NCBI RefSeq assembly: GCF_042653205.1
Contig: NZ_JBHSHY010000016.1
Coordinates: 55,122 to 119,121, forward strand
DNA length: 64,000 bases
Source: Paenibacillus_Z sp042653205
GTDB lineage: Bacteria > Bacillota > Bacilli > Paenibacillales > Paenibacillaceae
Direction of reading: 5' to 3'
Part shown: in pieces, positions 52,281 through 60,894 of the stretch
Numbering within the stretch: position 1 is the stretch's first letter
How the letters are laid out: each line of letters begins with the position of its first letter
Program-made: the position numbers and the translations under genes
Notes under the pieces: generated by a model
Database searches by the model: none
Seen by the model: only the letters and a program-made list of their open reading frames with translations
What the model was told of the DNA's origin: nothing

Positions 52281-53900
52281 TTAATGGATCTGATAGATCC
52301 GTGCTTCATAAGGCCGAAGAAGAACGCCATCTTCCGTTTCCGCTGCCCATTCCGGATAATTCCGAATGATCGTCTTCCCGATCCTGGCAGCCGCCGCATC
52401 CGGGAGACGGCACAGCGTCTCTTCTTCCGAGATGTTAAGCAGCACCAGCCATTTCACATCGCCGAGCGTGCGGTAGTAGGCGTAGATGCGCGCATCATCG
52501 TCCAGAATCGGTTCGTAGGTGCCGTATACCATCACGTCGTTTTCTTTTCGCAATCGGATAAGCTTCTGGTAGTAATAGAACACCGAATCCGGATCCGCGA
52601 GCGCTTGTTTTACGTTGATGTCCCGATAATTCGGATTCAGCTTCAGCCAAGGCTTACTCTTGCTGAACCCTGCGTTTGCCGTATCGTCCCATTGCATCGG
52701 CGTTCGGGAATTGTCTCTGGCGAGATGAAGCAGGCTTTCGAACACCTCCTGCGGCTCTCTTCCCTTGGCCACTTCTTCCCGATACTTATTCTTCATGGCA
52801 ATGTCGTTATAATCATCGATCGAAGGAAAGCGAACCCCCGTCATTCCGATCTCTTCTCCTTGATACACATACGGCATCCCCGGAAGCGTGTGAAGCAGCG
52901 TCGCGAAGCATTTGGCGGACTCCACCCGGTAGGCGGCATCATTGCCGAAGCGAGTCACGAGCCGGGTGTGGTCGTGATTGTTCAGAAACTGCGAATTCCA
53001 CCCTTTGCCCCACATGCCATCGTACCAGCGCTGTTGGATTTCCTTAAAGCGATGGATGTCCCAGTGCGCCATATAATCGCATACTTCAAAGTGGAATAGC
53101 GTATTGAGCTCGCGCCGCTCTTCCCCGACGTAGAGTACGCCGTCTTCCGGCGATACGAACGGAATCTCGCCGACGGTAAACACATCGTAATGCTCCAACA
53201 CCCGCTCATGCATCTCTTGCAGGTATTCGTGAATGCCGGGATTATTGCCCAAATAGGAAATCACGCCCGGGTTGTCCGCGTCCGGGAACCCTTCCTGCTT
53301 GGCGAGCAGGTTGATGACATCCATGCGGAAGCCGTCGATGCCCTTATCGAGCCAGAAGCGCATCATGTCATAGATCTCTTCCCGAACCTCAGGATTGCTC
53401 CAGTTCAGATCCGGCTGGTCCGTGGCAAAGGAATGAAAGTAATACTCGTCTGTCCGGTCGTCGAGCTCCCACGCCGAAGGTGTGAAGTAGGAGCGCCAAT
53501 TGTTCTTTTCGCTTCGCCAGATGTAGTAATCCCGCTTCGGATTGTCCTTCGAGGAACGGGATTCCTGAAACCACGGATGCTGATCAGAGGTATGGTTTAC
53601 GACCAAATCCATAATCAGCTTCATGCCTCGGGCATGGACCTCCGCGAGCAGCCGGTCGAAGTCTTGCATCGTTCCTGCTTTGGCCATCACGGATCGGTAA
53701 TCGGAAATGTCGTAGCCGTTGTCCACATCCGGGGATTCGTAACACGGATTCAGCCAGATCACGTCAATCCCCAGGCTGCGGACATAGTCCAGCTTCTCGA
53801 TGACGCCCTGCAGATCGCCGAAGCCGTCTCCGTTCGTATCGAAGAAGCTGCGCCAATAAATTTGGTAGACGACCGCTTCTTTCCACCATCTTTTGTCCAT
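52281..53900 (-). CDS. GH13 alpha-glucosidase (oligo-1,6-glucosidase type)
   Basis: Cytoplasmic exo-alpha-glucosidase of 539 residues without signal peptide. Catalytic residues are Asp194 (nucleophile, in GFRMDVIN), Glu245 (acid/base, TVGEIPF) and Asp310 (NNHDHTR); region I is DLVVNHTS. The residue after the nucleophile is Val195, which in this family goes with activity on alpha-1,6 bonds. AAAGGAGCACCAAG precedes the ATG. It lies 12 bases after the debranching-type gene and ends the operon. It would finish breakdown of imported malto- or isomalto-oligosaccharide. Confidence 0.95.
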   Translation of the reverse strand: MDKRWWKEAVVYQIYWRSFFDTNGDGFGDLQGVIEKLDYVRSLGIDVIWLNPCYESPDVDNGYDISDYRSVMAKAGTMQDFDRLLAEVHARGMKLIMDLVVNHTSDQHPWFQESRSSKDNPKRDYYIWRSEKNNWRSYFTPSAWELDDRTDEYYFHSFATDQPDLNWSNPEVREEIYDMMRFWLDKGIDGFRMDVINLLAKQEGFPDADNPGVISYLGNNPGIHEYLQEMHERVLEHYDVFTVGEIPFVSPEDGVLYVGEERRELNTLFHFEVCDYMAHWDIHRFKEIQQRWYDGMWGKGWNSQFLNNHDHTRLVTRFGNDAAYRVESAKCFATLLHTLPGMPYVYQGEEIGMTGVRFPSIDDYNDIAMKNKYREEVAKGREPQEVFESLLHLARDNSRTPMQWDDTANAGFSKSKPWLKLNPNYRDINVKQALADPDSVFYYYQKLIRLRKENDVMVYGTYEPILDDDARIYAYYRTLGDVKWLVLLNISEEETLCRLPDAAAARIGKTIIRNYPEWAAETEDGVLLRPYEARIYQIH

Positions 53901-53912
53901 CTTGGTGCTCCT

Positions 53913-56000
53913 TTATTCCAAAATCAGCGCATAGCCGGTCGTATTCCCGATGATCTCGCATTGGACATGATCCTCTGCCGACTCGCGAGCCCGGGTAAGC
54001 TTCACGGATAAATGTCCCTCGCCGATTGCGATGCGCCGCACCGTCAGCTCGTCGAATCCGTCCGGCAGGAACGGATTCATACGAATTTGTCTCGCCAGCG
54101 CATCCGGTGTTATGCCCAGCATGACCTGCAGGAACACGAACGTGGTCGCGCCGGACCATGCTTGGGGAGAGCATGTCGTCGGATAAGGGATGGGCTTGCC
54201 GGATACGGCCTTGTCGTAACCGCAGAATAGCTCAGGCAACCGCTGGTATTCGAAGGACTTGGACGCTTGGAGTAACCCGGACAGGAGCTGTTCGGCTTCC
54301 CGCTTCATCCCGAGCCGGCTTAAGCCAAGCAGAATCATGCCGTTGTCATGGGGCCATACGCTGCCATTGTGATAGCTCATCGGGTAATAACCGGCTGCTT
54401 TCGAGCTCATGGTACGGACACCGTAGCCGTTGAACATATCCTCGGCGATAAGTCTGCTGGCCACAAGCGCTGCGCGAGCCGGATTCGGCAGGCCCGACAG
54501 CAGCAGATGCCCGGGATTGGACGTGACGGAGCGCACTTGTCTCTGCTCCTGATCCAAGGCGATCGCGTAGAACTGCTCGTCTTCCATCCAATAGGCTTGT
54601 TCGAACCTTGACCGAAGCGACTCCGCCTCATCATCCAGCCTCTTCGCCAGCTCGATGTCACCCAGCTGCCTGAGAATGGGGGCAAGTGCCTTCTTCGCCT
54701 GATAGACATAACCTTGAACCTCGGATAGCGCAATGGGAGACGAAGCATAGTCGCCATTATCGTGCATGATGGAATTACTGGAGTCCTTCCAGCCCTGGTT
54801 CGGGAATCCTCTCTCGGCTTCTTGATGATACGTGAGGAAGCCCTCTTCTGCGCTGCCGATATGACTGTCGATCCAGGAGAGCGCCCTGATCACATTCGGC
54901 TTCAATTCTTCGACGAGCACCGTATCTCCAGTCCAGCGGACGTATTCGCCGAGGACCACCAAGAATAACGGCGTTGCGTCTACAGAGCCGTAATACGGCG
55001 AAAACGGAGACTGCTTCGTATTCGCCAGTTCTCCGAAGCGGATCTCATGCATGATTTTCCCCGGCTGTTCATCCCGGGTCGGATCGGTCTTCGTCCCCTG
55101 ATAGGCGGCCAGCGTTCTCAGCGTTCCTTTCGCCTGATGGGCGTTCAGCGGAAGCATGAACAAGGAAGTGATGAGGCTGTCGCGGCCAAAGGGCACCGCA
55201 AACCATGGCAGGCCCGCCACCGGCGTTTGCCCATATCCCACGTCTGTCAACAGCATGCGCATATCCTGGACGCCGCGGTTGTACAGCTCGTCGAACAGCG
55301 GAACATTCGATGCGACAGCCGTCGTATCCGCATACCACGTTTCGTATGCTTCATCCAGCAGCCGCAAACCTTGATCAAAGGTGCGGACTTGGGCGCTTTG
55401 CCCGTTAAGCACCGGTGCAATCGTAAAGCAGATCTGCTTGGATTCCGCGGGCGCCAACGAAACGGTAAAATGAATGCCGCCGTCTGGAGCCGTCTTCGCA
55501 GCCTCAGGCCAGTCCCATGCAATCAGCGTCTCCCGCAGGATGTCATCCTTGCCATGATAACGGATGCTCGCCGTGTGATCGCCGATCTCCCGCCCGACGA
55601 TTTCGCCAACGTCGCCGGTACGGTATTTGCGGACGATAAACATATCCTGGAAATCCGCATCGAAAGCCGCCGCGAAATCGAAGCTTACCGCCCGGGGAAA
55701 GAAATTGGTCAGCGAAACCCGTTCATAGAGAATCCCCTCATAAATGTAGCGCTCCCGAAGCAGCTCGATTGCGCCATCATCTTTGCTGACCTTCATCGAT
55801 CGAAAGGACGCGTAATAGCTTTTGTCGGCATCGGAATGAAGAAGCACGGGCTTCTCCCCGTCTATATAGAGCTCCATTCGGCTAAGAAAGCGCGTATCCT
55901 GCGTATATAATCCATGCCCGGCTTCGTCGTTGCCCGTCACGTCGCCGTGGAGATCGGTAAGCAAAAATACGTTTCCTTCTTTAATGACTCGATAGTCCAT
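53913..56000 (-). CDS. glycogen-debranching/amylo-alpha-1,6-glucosidase-type enzyme
   Basis: A 695-residue protein without signal peptide. The N-terminal domain (about 1-230) is of the GDE_N_bis type (FLLTDLHGDVTGNDEAGHGL, YTQDTRFLSRMELYIDGEKP). The rest is an alpha/alpha6 toroid (FGRDSLITSLFMLPL, GYYPMSYHNGSVWPHDNGMI) like family GH37/63 and debranching proteins. The start MDYRVIK follows AAGGAGGAAGCCGC. It lies in the importer operon between permease and alpha-glucosidase. It may remove alpha-linked branches from imported oligosaccharide; exact bond unknown. Confidence 0.85.
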   Translation of the reverse strand: MDYRVIKEGNVFLLTDLHGDVTGNDEAGHGLYTQDTRFLSRMELYIDGEKPVLLHSDADKSYYASFRSMKVSKDDGAIELLRERYIYEGILYERVSLTNFFPRAVSFDFAAAFDADFQDMFIVRKYRTGDVGEIVGREIGDHTASIRYHGKDDILRETLIAWDWPEAAKTAPDGGIHFTVSLAPAESKQICFTIAPVLNGQSAQVRTFDQGLRLLDEAYETWYADTTAVASNVPLFDELYNRGVQDMRMLLTDVGYGQTPVAGLPWFAVPFGRDSLITSLFMLPLNAHQAKGTLRTLAAYQGTKTDPTRDEQPGKIMHEIRFGELANTKQSPFSPYYGSVDATPLFLVVLGEYVRWTGDTVLVEELKPNVIRALSWIDSHIGSAEEGFLTYHQEAERGFPNQGWKDSSNSIMHDNGDYASSPIALSEVQGYVYQAKKALAPILRQLGDIELAKRLDDEAESLRSRFEQAYWMEDEQFYAIALDQEQRQVRSVTSNPGHLLLSGLPNPARAALVASRLIAEDMFNGYGVRTMSSKAAGYYPMSYHNGSVWPHDNGMILLGLSRLGMKREAEQLLSGLLQASKSFEYQRLPELFCGYDKAVSGKPIPYPTTCSPQAWSGATTFVFLQVMLGITPDALARQIRMNPFLPDGFDELTVRRIAIGEGHLSVKLTRARESAEDHVQCEIIGNTTGYALILE

Positions 56001-56066
56001 GGATGCGGCTTCCTCCTTATTCCTGTTCAAGTGTCATACAAAAAGCAACCGGCGGGAAAAGGCTTG

Positions 56067-56891
56067 TCAGCCTTTCACGCCGGAGCTCGATATGCCTTCG
56101 ATATATTGCTTCTGAAAAATAAAGAAGAACATCAAGATCGGCAATGTCGTCAGCACGACCCCAGACATAATAAGCGGCGTATTCTCAAAGAACTGATCCT
56201 TCACGCTGTTCAATCCGACCACAAGGACATATTTCGCCGGGTCACTCGTAAAGGTGCTCGGAATAAGGTAACTGTTCCAGGTTCCGGAGAAGGCCAGGAT
56301 CGACATGGTAATGAGCGACGACTTGGCAAGCGGAAATACGATTCGCCAGAAAGCACCCATTTTCGTAAGCCCGTCTATTCGAGCCGCTTCGATAAATTCA
56401 TTCGGAATGCTCGTGAAAAACTGTCGCAGCATGAAAATATACAAGCATTGGTATAGGAACGGCACCGTTAATCCCAGAACGGAATTCAGCCAGCCGAGAT
56501 GGGCCACGTTCACGTAGACCGGAATCAGAATCATATGGTACGGCACCATCATGGAGGCCACCACGATCCAGTAGATCAAGTTCTTGCCAGGGAAGTCCAG
56601 CTTCGCAAGGGCAAATCCGACCATGGGATTAATGATGAAGTTCCCGAGGATGACGAGCGCCGTGATCACGATCGTATTGACAAGCCATTTCGGCACATTA
56701 TAGGCATCGTTGGTAAAGAACAATTGATAATTGGCAAACGTCCATTTCGATATTCTTGCCCATTTATTAACGTCCTCCAGATGGAGCACCGAGGTGTACA
56801 GCGTATAGAGAAACGGAAGGGCAAAGAGTAAGCCGAGCACGATCAGGAGCGCATAATTGCCGATCAGAGCGAAGCTCTTTCTGCTAGTCAT
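56067..56891 (-). CDS. sugar ABC transporter permease, MalG-like
   Basis: A 274-residue permease with about six helices and the EAA loop FIEAARIDGLTKMGAFWRIV. It is of the MalG/AraQ class. The start MTSRKS follows AAGGGGTGAGCAC. It overlaps the region of the partner stop by a few bases upstream (partner stop at 56896, so 4 bases apart) and lies 66 bases before the debranching gene. Confidence 0.93.
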   Translation of the reverse strand: MTSRKSFALIGNYALLIVLGLLFALPFLYTLYTSVLHLEDVNKWARISKWTFANYQLFFTNDAYNVPKWLVNTIVITALVILGNFIINPMVGFALAKLDFPGKNLIYWIVVASMMVPYHMILIPVYVNVAHLGWLNSVLGLTVPFLYQCLYIFMLRQFFTSIPNEFIEAARIDGLTKMGAFWRIVFPLAKSSLITMSILAFSGTWNSYLIPSTFTSDPAKYVLVVGLNSVKDQFFENTPLIMSGVVLTTLPILMFFFIFQKQYIEGISSSGVKG

Positions 56892-56895
56892 GTGC

Positions 56896-57843
56896 TCACC
56901 CCTTTTCATCCAGCAGTTTTTTCTGTAGGAACGTAATGATCAGAATGATGAAGAAGAACAGCACCACCGCTGCGCTGCCGTAGCCGATATTCAGATAGCG
57001 AATGCCATTCTGATAGAAATAGGTGACGACGGTATTCGTGGCGCCGGCCGGAGATCCAAGGGCACCGTATCTAGAGATGGCGGCAATTTGGTCGAAAATT
57101 TGAAAACCGAGAATCGTCGCCACCGAAACGATGAAAAAGGTAATGGGCTTCAAATAGGGCACCGTAATATAGCGGAATTGCGCCCACCTGGATGCGCCGT
57201 CGATCTGGCCTGCCTCGTATAAATCCTTGGGCACTTCCTGCAGGCCGGACAAATACACGATCATGCTGAAGCCGCATTGCTGGAAAATAAATAGGATCGC
57301 AATGAATACCAGTGCATAATGCGTATCCGCAAACCAGGTCACATTGCCAAAGCCAAACCATCCGATAAAGTCGGTCACGAAGGTGCCTTGTTTGAACAGC
57401 GTCATAAACACCGTCGTAATCGCGATTTGGGAAGTGATGTACGGAATGAAAAACAGCGTCCTGAACAGGCCCTTCCCTTTGATCTTTTGATTCACGAGAA
57501 TCGCCATGATCAAGCCGATGATGGTTTGCAGCGGTACGGCGATGACCACGATTTCCAAAGAATGCAGGACCGCGCGGTAAAATTCATGATCTTGCAGGAT
57601 CTTCACGTAATTTTGCAATCCGATAAATTTCGCCTGGTCCAATGCAGCGAAGTTTGCGTCCTGAAAGCTTCGAATAAAGGACTGCAGGAACGGGTAGAAG
57701 AACCACCATACCCACAGCACCAGAAACGGCAGGCTGAACAACCACCCTACTGATAGATCCGAATCCAAGACTTTACGCAGCCATGATTGGCTTTCTTCGC
57801 CAGTTATCCGCCTCTCCGCGGTCGTATCTCCACCAGCTCGCAT
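56896..57843 (-). CDS. sugar ABC transporter permease, MalF-like
   Basis: A 315-residue permease with an extra charged N-terminus (about 1-30) before the first helix (VGWLFSLPFLVLWVWWFFYP). The EAA loop reads LYEAGQIDGASRWAQFRYIT. AGGAGGGAATTGA precedes the ATG. It lies after the solute-binding protein gene, from which it is separated by a hairpin, and 4 bases before the MalG-like gene. Confidence 0.93.
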   Translation of the reverse strand: MRAGGDTTAERRITGEESQSWLRKVLDSDLSVGWLFSLPFLVLWVWWFFYPFLQSFIRSFQDANFAALDQAKFIGLQNYVKILQDHEFYRAVLHSLEIVVIAVPLQTIIGLIMAILVNQKIKGKGLFRTLFFIPYITSQIAITTVFMTLFKQGTFVTDFIGWFGFGNVTWFADTHYALVFIAILFIFQQCGFSMIVYLSGLQEVPKDLYEAGQIDGASRWAQFRYITVPYLKPITFFIVSVATILGFQIFDQIAAISRYGALGSPAGATNTVVTYFYQNGIRYLNIGYGSAAVVLFFFIILIITFLQKKLLDEKG

Positions 57844-57887
57844 TCAATTCCCTCCTTGCAGCCAGCCTCTAGGCTGTAAAAATGAAA

Positions 57888-57919
57888 ACCGTTCCCGCTG
57901 CGTATGAAACGGGAACGGT
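57888..57919 (-). terminator. intercistronic stem-loop after solute-binding protein gene
   Basis: ACCGTTCCCG pairs perfectly with CGGGAACGGT (10 bp, 12-base loop); on the minus strand TTTTCATTTTT follows. It lies 14 bases after the lipoprotein stop and before the MalF-like gene, a probable partial terminator. Confidence 0.75.
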
Positions 57920-57933
57920 CTGCCATGCGCTTC

Positions 57934-59181
57934 TTACTTGAATTGTTGTTGAATCGCATCCAGGATTTCCTTCGGCGATTTTTTCGCTCCTCCGAGAATC
58001 GTGGCTTCGATTTGATTCACAAGCTCGTCCTTGAATTTCTTCGTTTCAGCCGGATAAGCAAAGTCCGTTGCCGTTTTCAAAGCCGGCTCGACGGATTTAA
58101 ATTCCGGATTTTCTTGGAAATACTGCGGCGTAAGCGTCTTGACCGCGGAGTTGCTGCCGTTCTTCATGAACGCCGTTTGCGTTTGATCGTTTGTCATGTA
58201 ATAAGCCGCTTGAAGAGCCGCTTGCTTATCTTTTGCATCTTTCAGTACGACGTATCCGTCAGCGATCATCGTGCTGCCCTCTACCGTTCCTTTTGGAATC
58301 GGAAGCGCGACGTATTTCAAGTTGGGAGCCGCATCCTTCAAGAAGCCTTTATACCAGTAGCCGCCCGTCGTCATGGCCGCTTTGCCGTTCGCGAATACTT
58401 CGCCGTCCCAGCCGTAGCCGAGCGCTTTCGGCGTGACGGCTGAGCCGTCCTTGTACATATCGAAAATCTTTTGCAATCCGTTAATGTTCTCCTGCGAGTT
58501 GATCGTTTTGCCGTTGTCCCATCCGCCGCCGTAGCTCTTCACATAGTTGGTGATATGGTACGGATCAAGGTTGATGACGATGCCGTGCACATCCTTGGTC
58601 GTCAGCTTCTTCGCCGCCGCTTCCACCTCATCCCACGTGGCGGGGTAGGCGCCGAGACCCGCTTTCTTCCACATCTCTTCATTGATGAAGAACATCCCCG
58701 GAATTACGCTGCTTGGCAGCCCGTATTGCTTGCCGTCCACTTTCCAAATGTCATTCGCGGAAGAATCATAACGGTTGAGGTCTACGCCGGCAGGACCAAT
58801 CAGATCGTCCAGCGGAGCGAACAAGCCTTTCGTGATGTATTCATAAGAGCCTTCGTTCGTCGTTTTAATGAAATCGGGCGCTACGCCTGCTGCGATTTCA
58901 CCCGGCAGTGTATTCCAGAACTGATCGCTGCTCGGATACTGCTTGATCTTGAGATCGATGTTCGGGTATTGCTTGGAAATCGTGGAGGCCGCATCCTGAT
59001 AAATTTTCAGATCTTCCGCGGTTCCCCAGAAGCCCATCGTCACCGTCGTCATTTTGCCGGTATCCGGCGAAGCTTGTCCGTTATCGCTCGCGTTGTTGCC
59101 TTTGCTTCCGCAGGCAGCCAGCACGGCGACCATACAGATCATCAGCAATATCGCTGTTCCAACCCTCATTTTTTGACGCAT
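57934..59181 (-). CDS. sugar-binding lipoprotein, family 1 (MalE-like)
   Basis: A 415-residue receptor lipoprotein with lipobox LAAC (Cys24), a short linker, then an SBP_bac_1 domain: KQYPNIDLKIKQYPSSDQFW, MFFINEEMWKKAGLGAYPAT, and FANGKAAMTTGGYWYKG. AAAGGGGATGCTTGA precedes the ATG. It opens the importer/glucosidase operon, 174 bases after the response-regulator gene, whose product probably activates it. Confidence 0.94.
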   Translation of the reverse strand: MRQKMRVGTAILLMICMVAVLAACGSKGNNASDNGQASPDTGKMTTVTMGFWGTAEDLKIYQDAASTISKQYPNIDLKIKQYPSSDQFWNTLPGEIAAGVAPDFIKTTNEGSYEYITKGLFAPLDDLIGPAGVDLNRYDSSANDIWKVDGKQYGLPSSVIPGMFFINEEMWKKAGLGAYPATWDEVEAAAKKLTTKDVHGIVINLDPYHITNYVKSYGGGWDNGKTINSQENINGLQKIFDMYKDGSAVTPKALGYGWDGEVFANGKAAMTTGGYWYKGFLKDAAPNLKYVALPIPKGTVEGSTMIADGYVVLKDAKDKQAALQAAYYMTNDQTQTAFMKNGSNSAVKTLTPQYFQENPEFKSVEPALKTATDFAYPAETKKFKDELVNQIEATILGGAKKSPKEILDAIQQQFK

Positions 59182-59355
59182 TCAAGCATCCCCTTTGTCT
59201 GTCGTAATGTTTGCTCTTTAAGCTTAAGGGTTGGTCCTCACGATCAGAATCATTTAAATCGGCTTTCATTTAACAAAATGAACTTGTTAGACGCTTGAGG
59301 CAGCAGCCCGCACGCCTTTTTTATAATTAAAATGCGTTTTCTTTAACGATATGAT

Positions 59356-60894
59356 CTAACTAAGCTCCTTGCGGTATTCCGAGGGCGACATCCCTTCATA
59401 TTTGTGAAACACGATCGCAAAATGCACCTGGCTGTTAAAACCGACTTTTTCCGCAACTTCATAGATTTTGTTCCGATAGTCCTTTAACAGCTCCTTGGCC
59501 TTCCGAATTCGCACGACGTTCAGATAATCGAATACGCCTCTGCCCACCTCTTGCTTGAAGAGTCTGCTGATATAGTTCGGGCTGGAATGAAACGTATCGC
59601 CAAGCAATTTAAGCGAGATATTCTCGTTATAGCGGGTATCGATAAATTGGACCACGTTCCGGATGAGCGGACTATATTCCTTGTTTTTGCCCATAATGCG
59701 GGCCCGCAGCTTCTCGTTAAACACGGCATGATAGTAAGAAGAGCATTCCGTAAAATCGTCAAGCTGCGCGGCTTCTCCGGCTGGCAGGTCCTCGTCCTCT
59801 CCGAACGACAACATGAACAGAAGACCCTCGTACACCTTTTTGACGTCTCTTTCATTCATCGCTTCATAGTTCTGGAGCAGCTGTTCCCAGTTTGCGAGTG
59901 CAGCAGCGAAAGAATCGTATTTCTCTTCCTTCAAGCAGTCCTTCATCGCCATGATCGCCGCGCCAATCTGCTCTTGGACCGATTCATCGTCGCCTTTGCG
60001 GTTCTGGTAATACAATACCGGATCGTTCGGATGGTAAAACTTCATGTCGAGTGCCCTTCTAGCCTGATCAACGGCCTGGGGGAGCTCCGCATACGTATGA
60101 AAGGCATTGCTAATGCCGAAAATAGGCTCAATATTGAGAAAACGTTTCAAGGTGTTGTGAATCATAAATACGATTTCATTGACATGCGTGAACGAAGCCT
60201 GCGCGCTGTTGGAATTGCCGTGCGATAGGACAACGAGGAACGCATTGTCTTCCAGCTGCATGCATTCCGTTTCCGGCTCCTTCCCTAACAGCTCGCTGAC
60301 GATATTGAAAATGGTGGCGGGCAGATTGACTGCATTCCCCTGCGTGTACCGTTTCAAAATCTGTCCAAACCGTTTGACCGTGAACAAAACCGTGTATAGA
60401 TTGCATTCCTTCAGCATGGTTTCTTCCGCGCGCTCCGAGTTCCCTGCGATCAGCTCCCGGAGAATCGCAGCCTTCCCCGCCGGCTTGGCCTCCGCTGCTT
60501 CCGCGCCGATCATCCGGCTCTCTCGCGCTTCCGCCTGGATGCTTTGAAGCAAGCTCATAATCTCCTGAACGTTCATGCTCGGTTTATGGAAATAATCCAA
60601 AGCGCCAAGCTGCATCGCTTGTTTGACGTGGACGAAATCGTCGAAGCTGCTTAGAATGATCACCTTGGTTCTCATCCTGCGGTCCCGCAGGACCGTTAAT
60701 ATCTCGATGCCGTCTTTCTTTGGCATCTTGATGTCCAGGATGACGATATCCGGCTGCAGCTCTTCGATTAGTTGAAGCGCTTCCTCGCCGTCCGCTGCCT
60801 CTCCGACGATTTCCATACCGGCTTCCGCCCAATTAAACGACGACTTAATGCCAATTCGGACTAGCGGCTCATCGTCCGCGATTAGAATTTTCAT
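59356..60894 (-). CDS. two-component response regulator, YesN-like (receiver + AraC)
   Basis: A 512-residue regulator: receiver (about 1-125, Asp54 in VILDIKMP; Lys in DYFHKPS), a middle region of about 270 residues, and an AraC helix-turn-helix domain (NISLKLLGDTFHSSPNYISR, IYEVAEKVGFNSQVHFAIVF). Its ATG overlaps the kinase stop (ATGA). It lies between the kinase and the MalE-like gene, all on the minus strand. A weak cre-like sequence (59326-59343) lies after its stop. Confidence 0.95.
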   Translation of the reverse strand: MKILIADDEPLVRIGIKSSFNWAEAGMEIVGEAADGEEALQLIEELQPDIVILDIKMPKKDGIEILTVLRDRRMRTKVIILSSFDDFVHVKQAMQLGALDYFHKPSMNVQEIMSLLQSIQAEARESRMIGAEAAEAKPAGKAAILRELIAGNSERAEETMLKECNLYTVLFTVKRFGQILKRYTQGNAVNLPATIFNIVSELLGKEPETECMQLEDNAFLVVLSHGNSNSAQASFTHVNEIVFMIHNTLKRFLNIEPIFGISNAFHTYAELPQAVDQARRALDMKFYHPNDPVLYYQNRKGDDESVQEQIGAAIMAMKDCLKEEKYDSFAAALANWEQLLQNYEAMNERDVKKVYEGLLFMLSFGEDEDLPAGEAAQLDDFTECSSYYHAVFNEKLRARIMGKNKEYSPLIRNVVQFIDTRYNENISLKLLGDTFHSSPNYISRLFKQEVGRGVFDYLNVVRIRKAKELLKDYRNKIYEVAEKVGFNSQVHFAIVFHKYEGMSPSEYRKELS

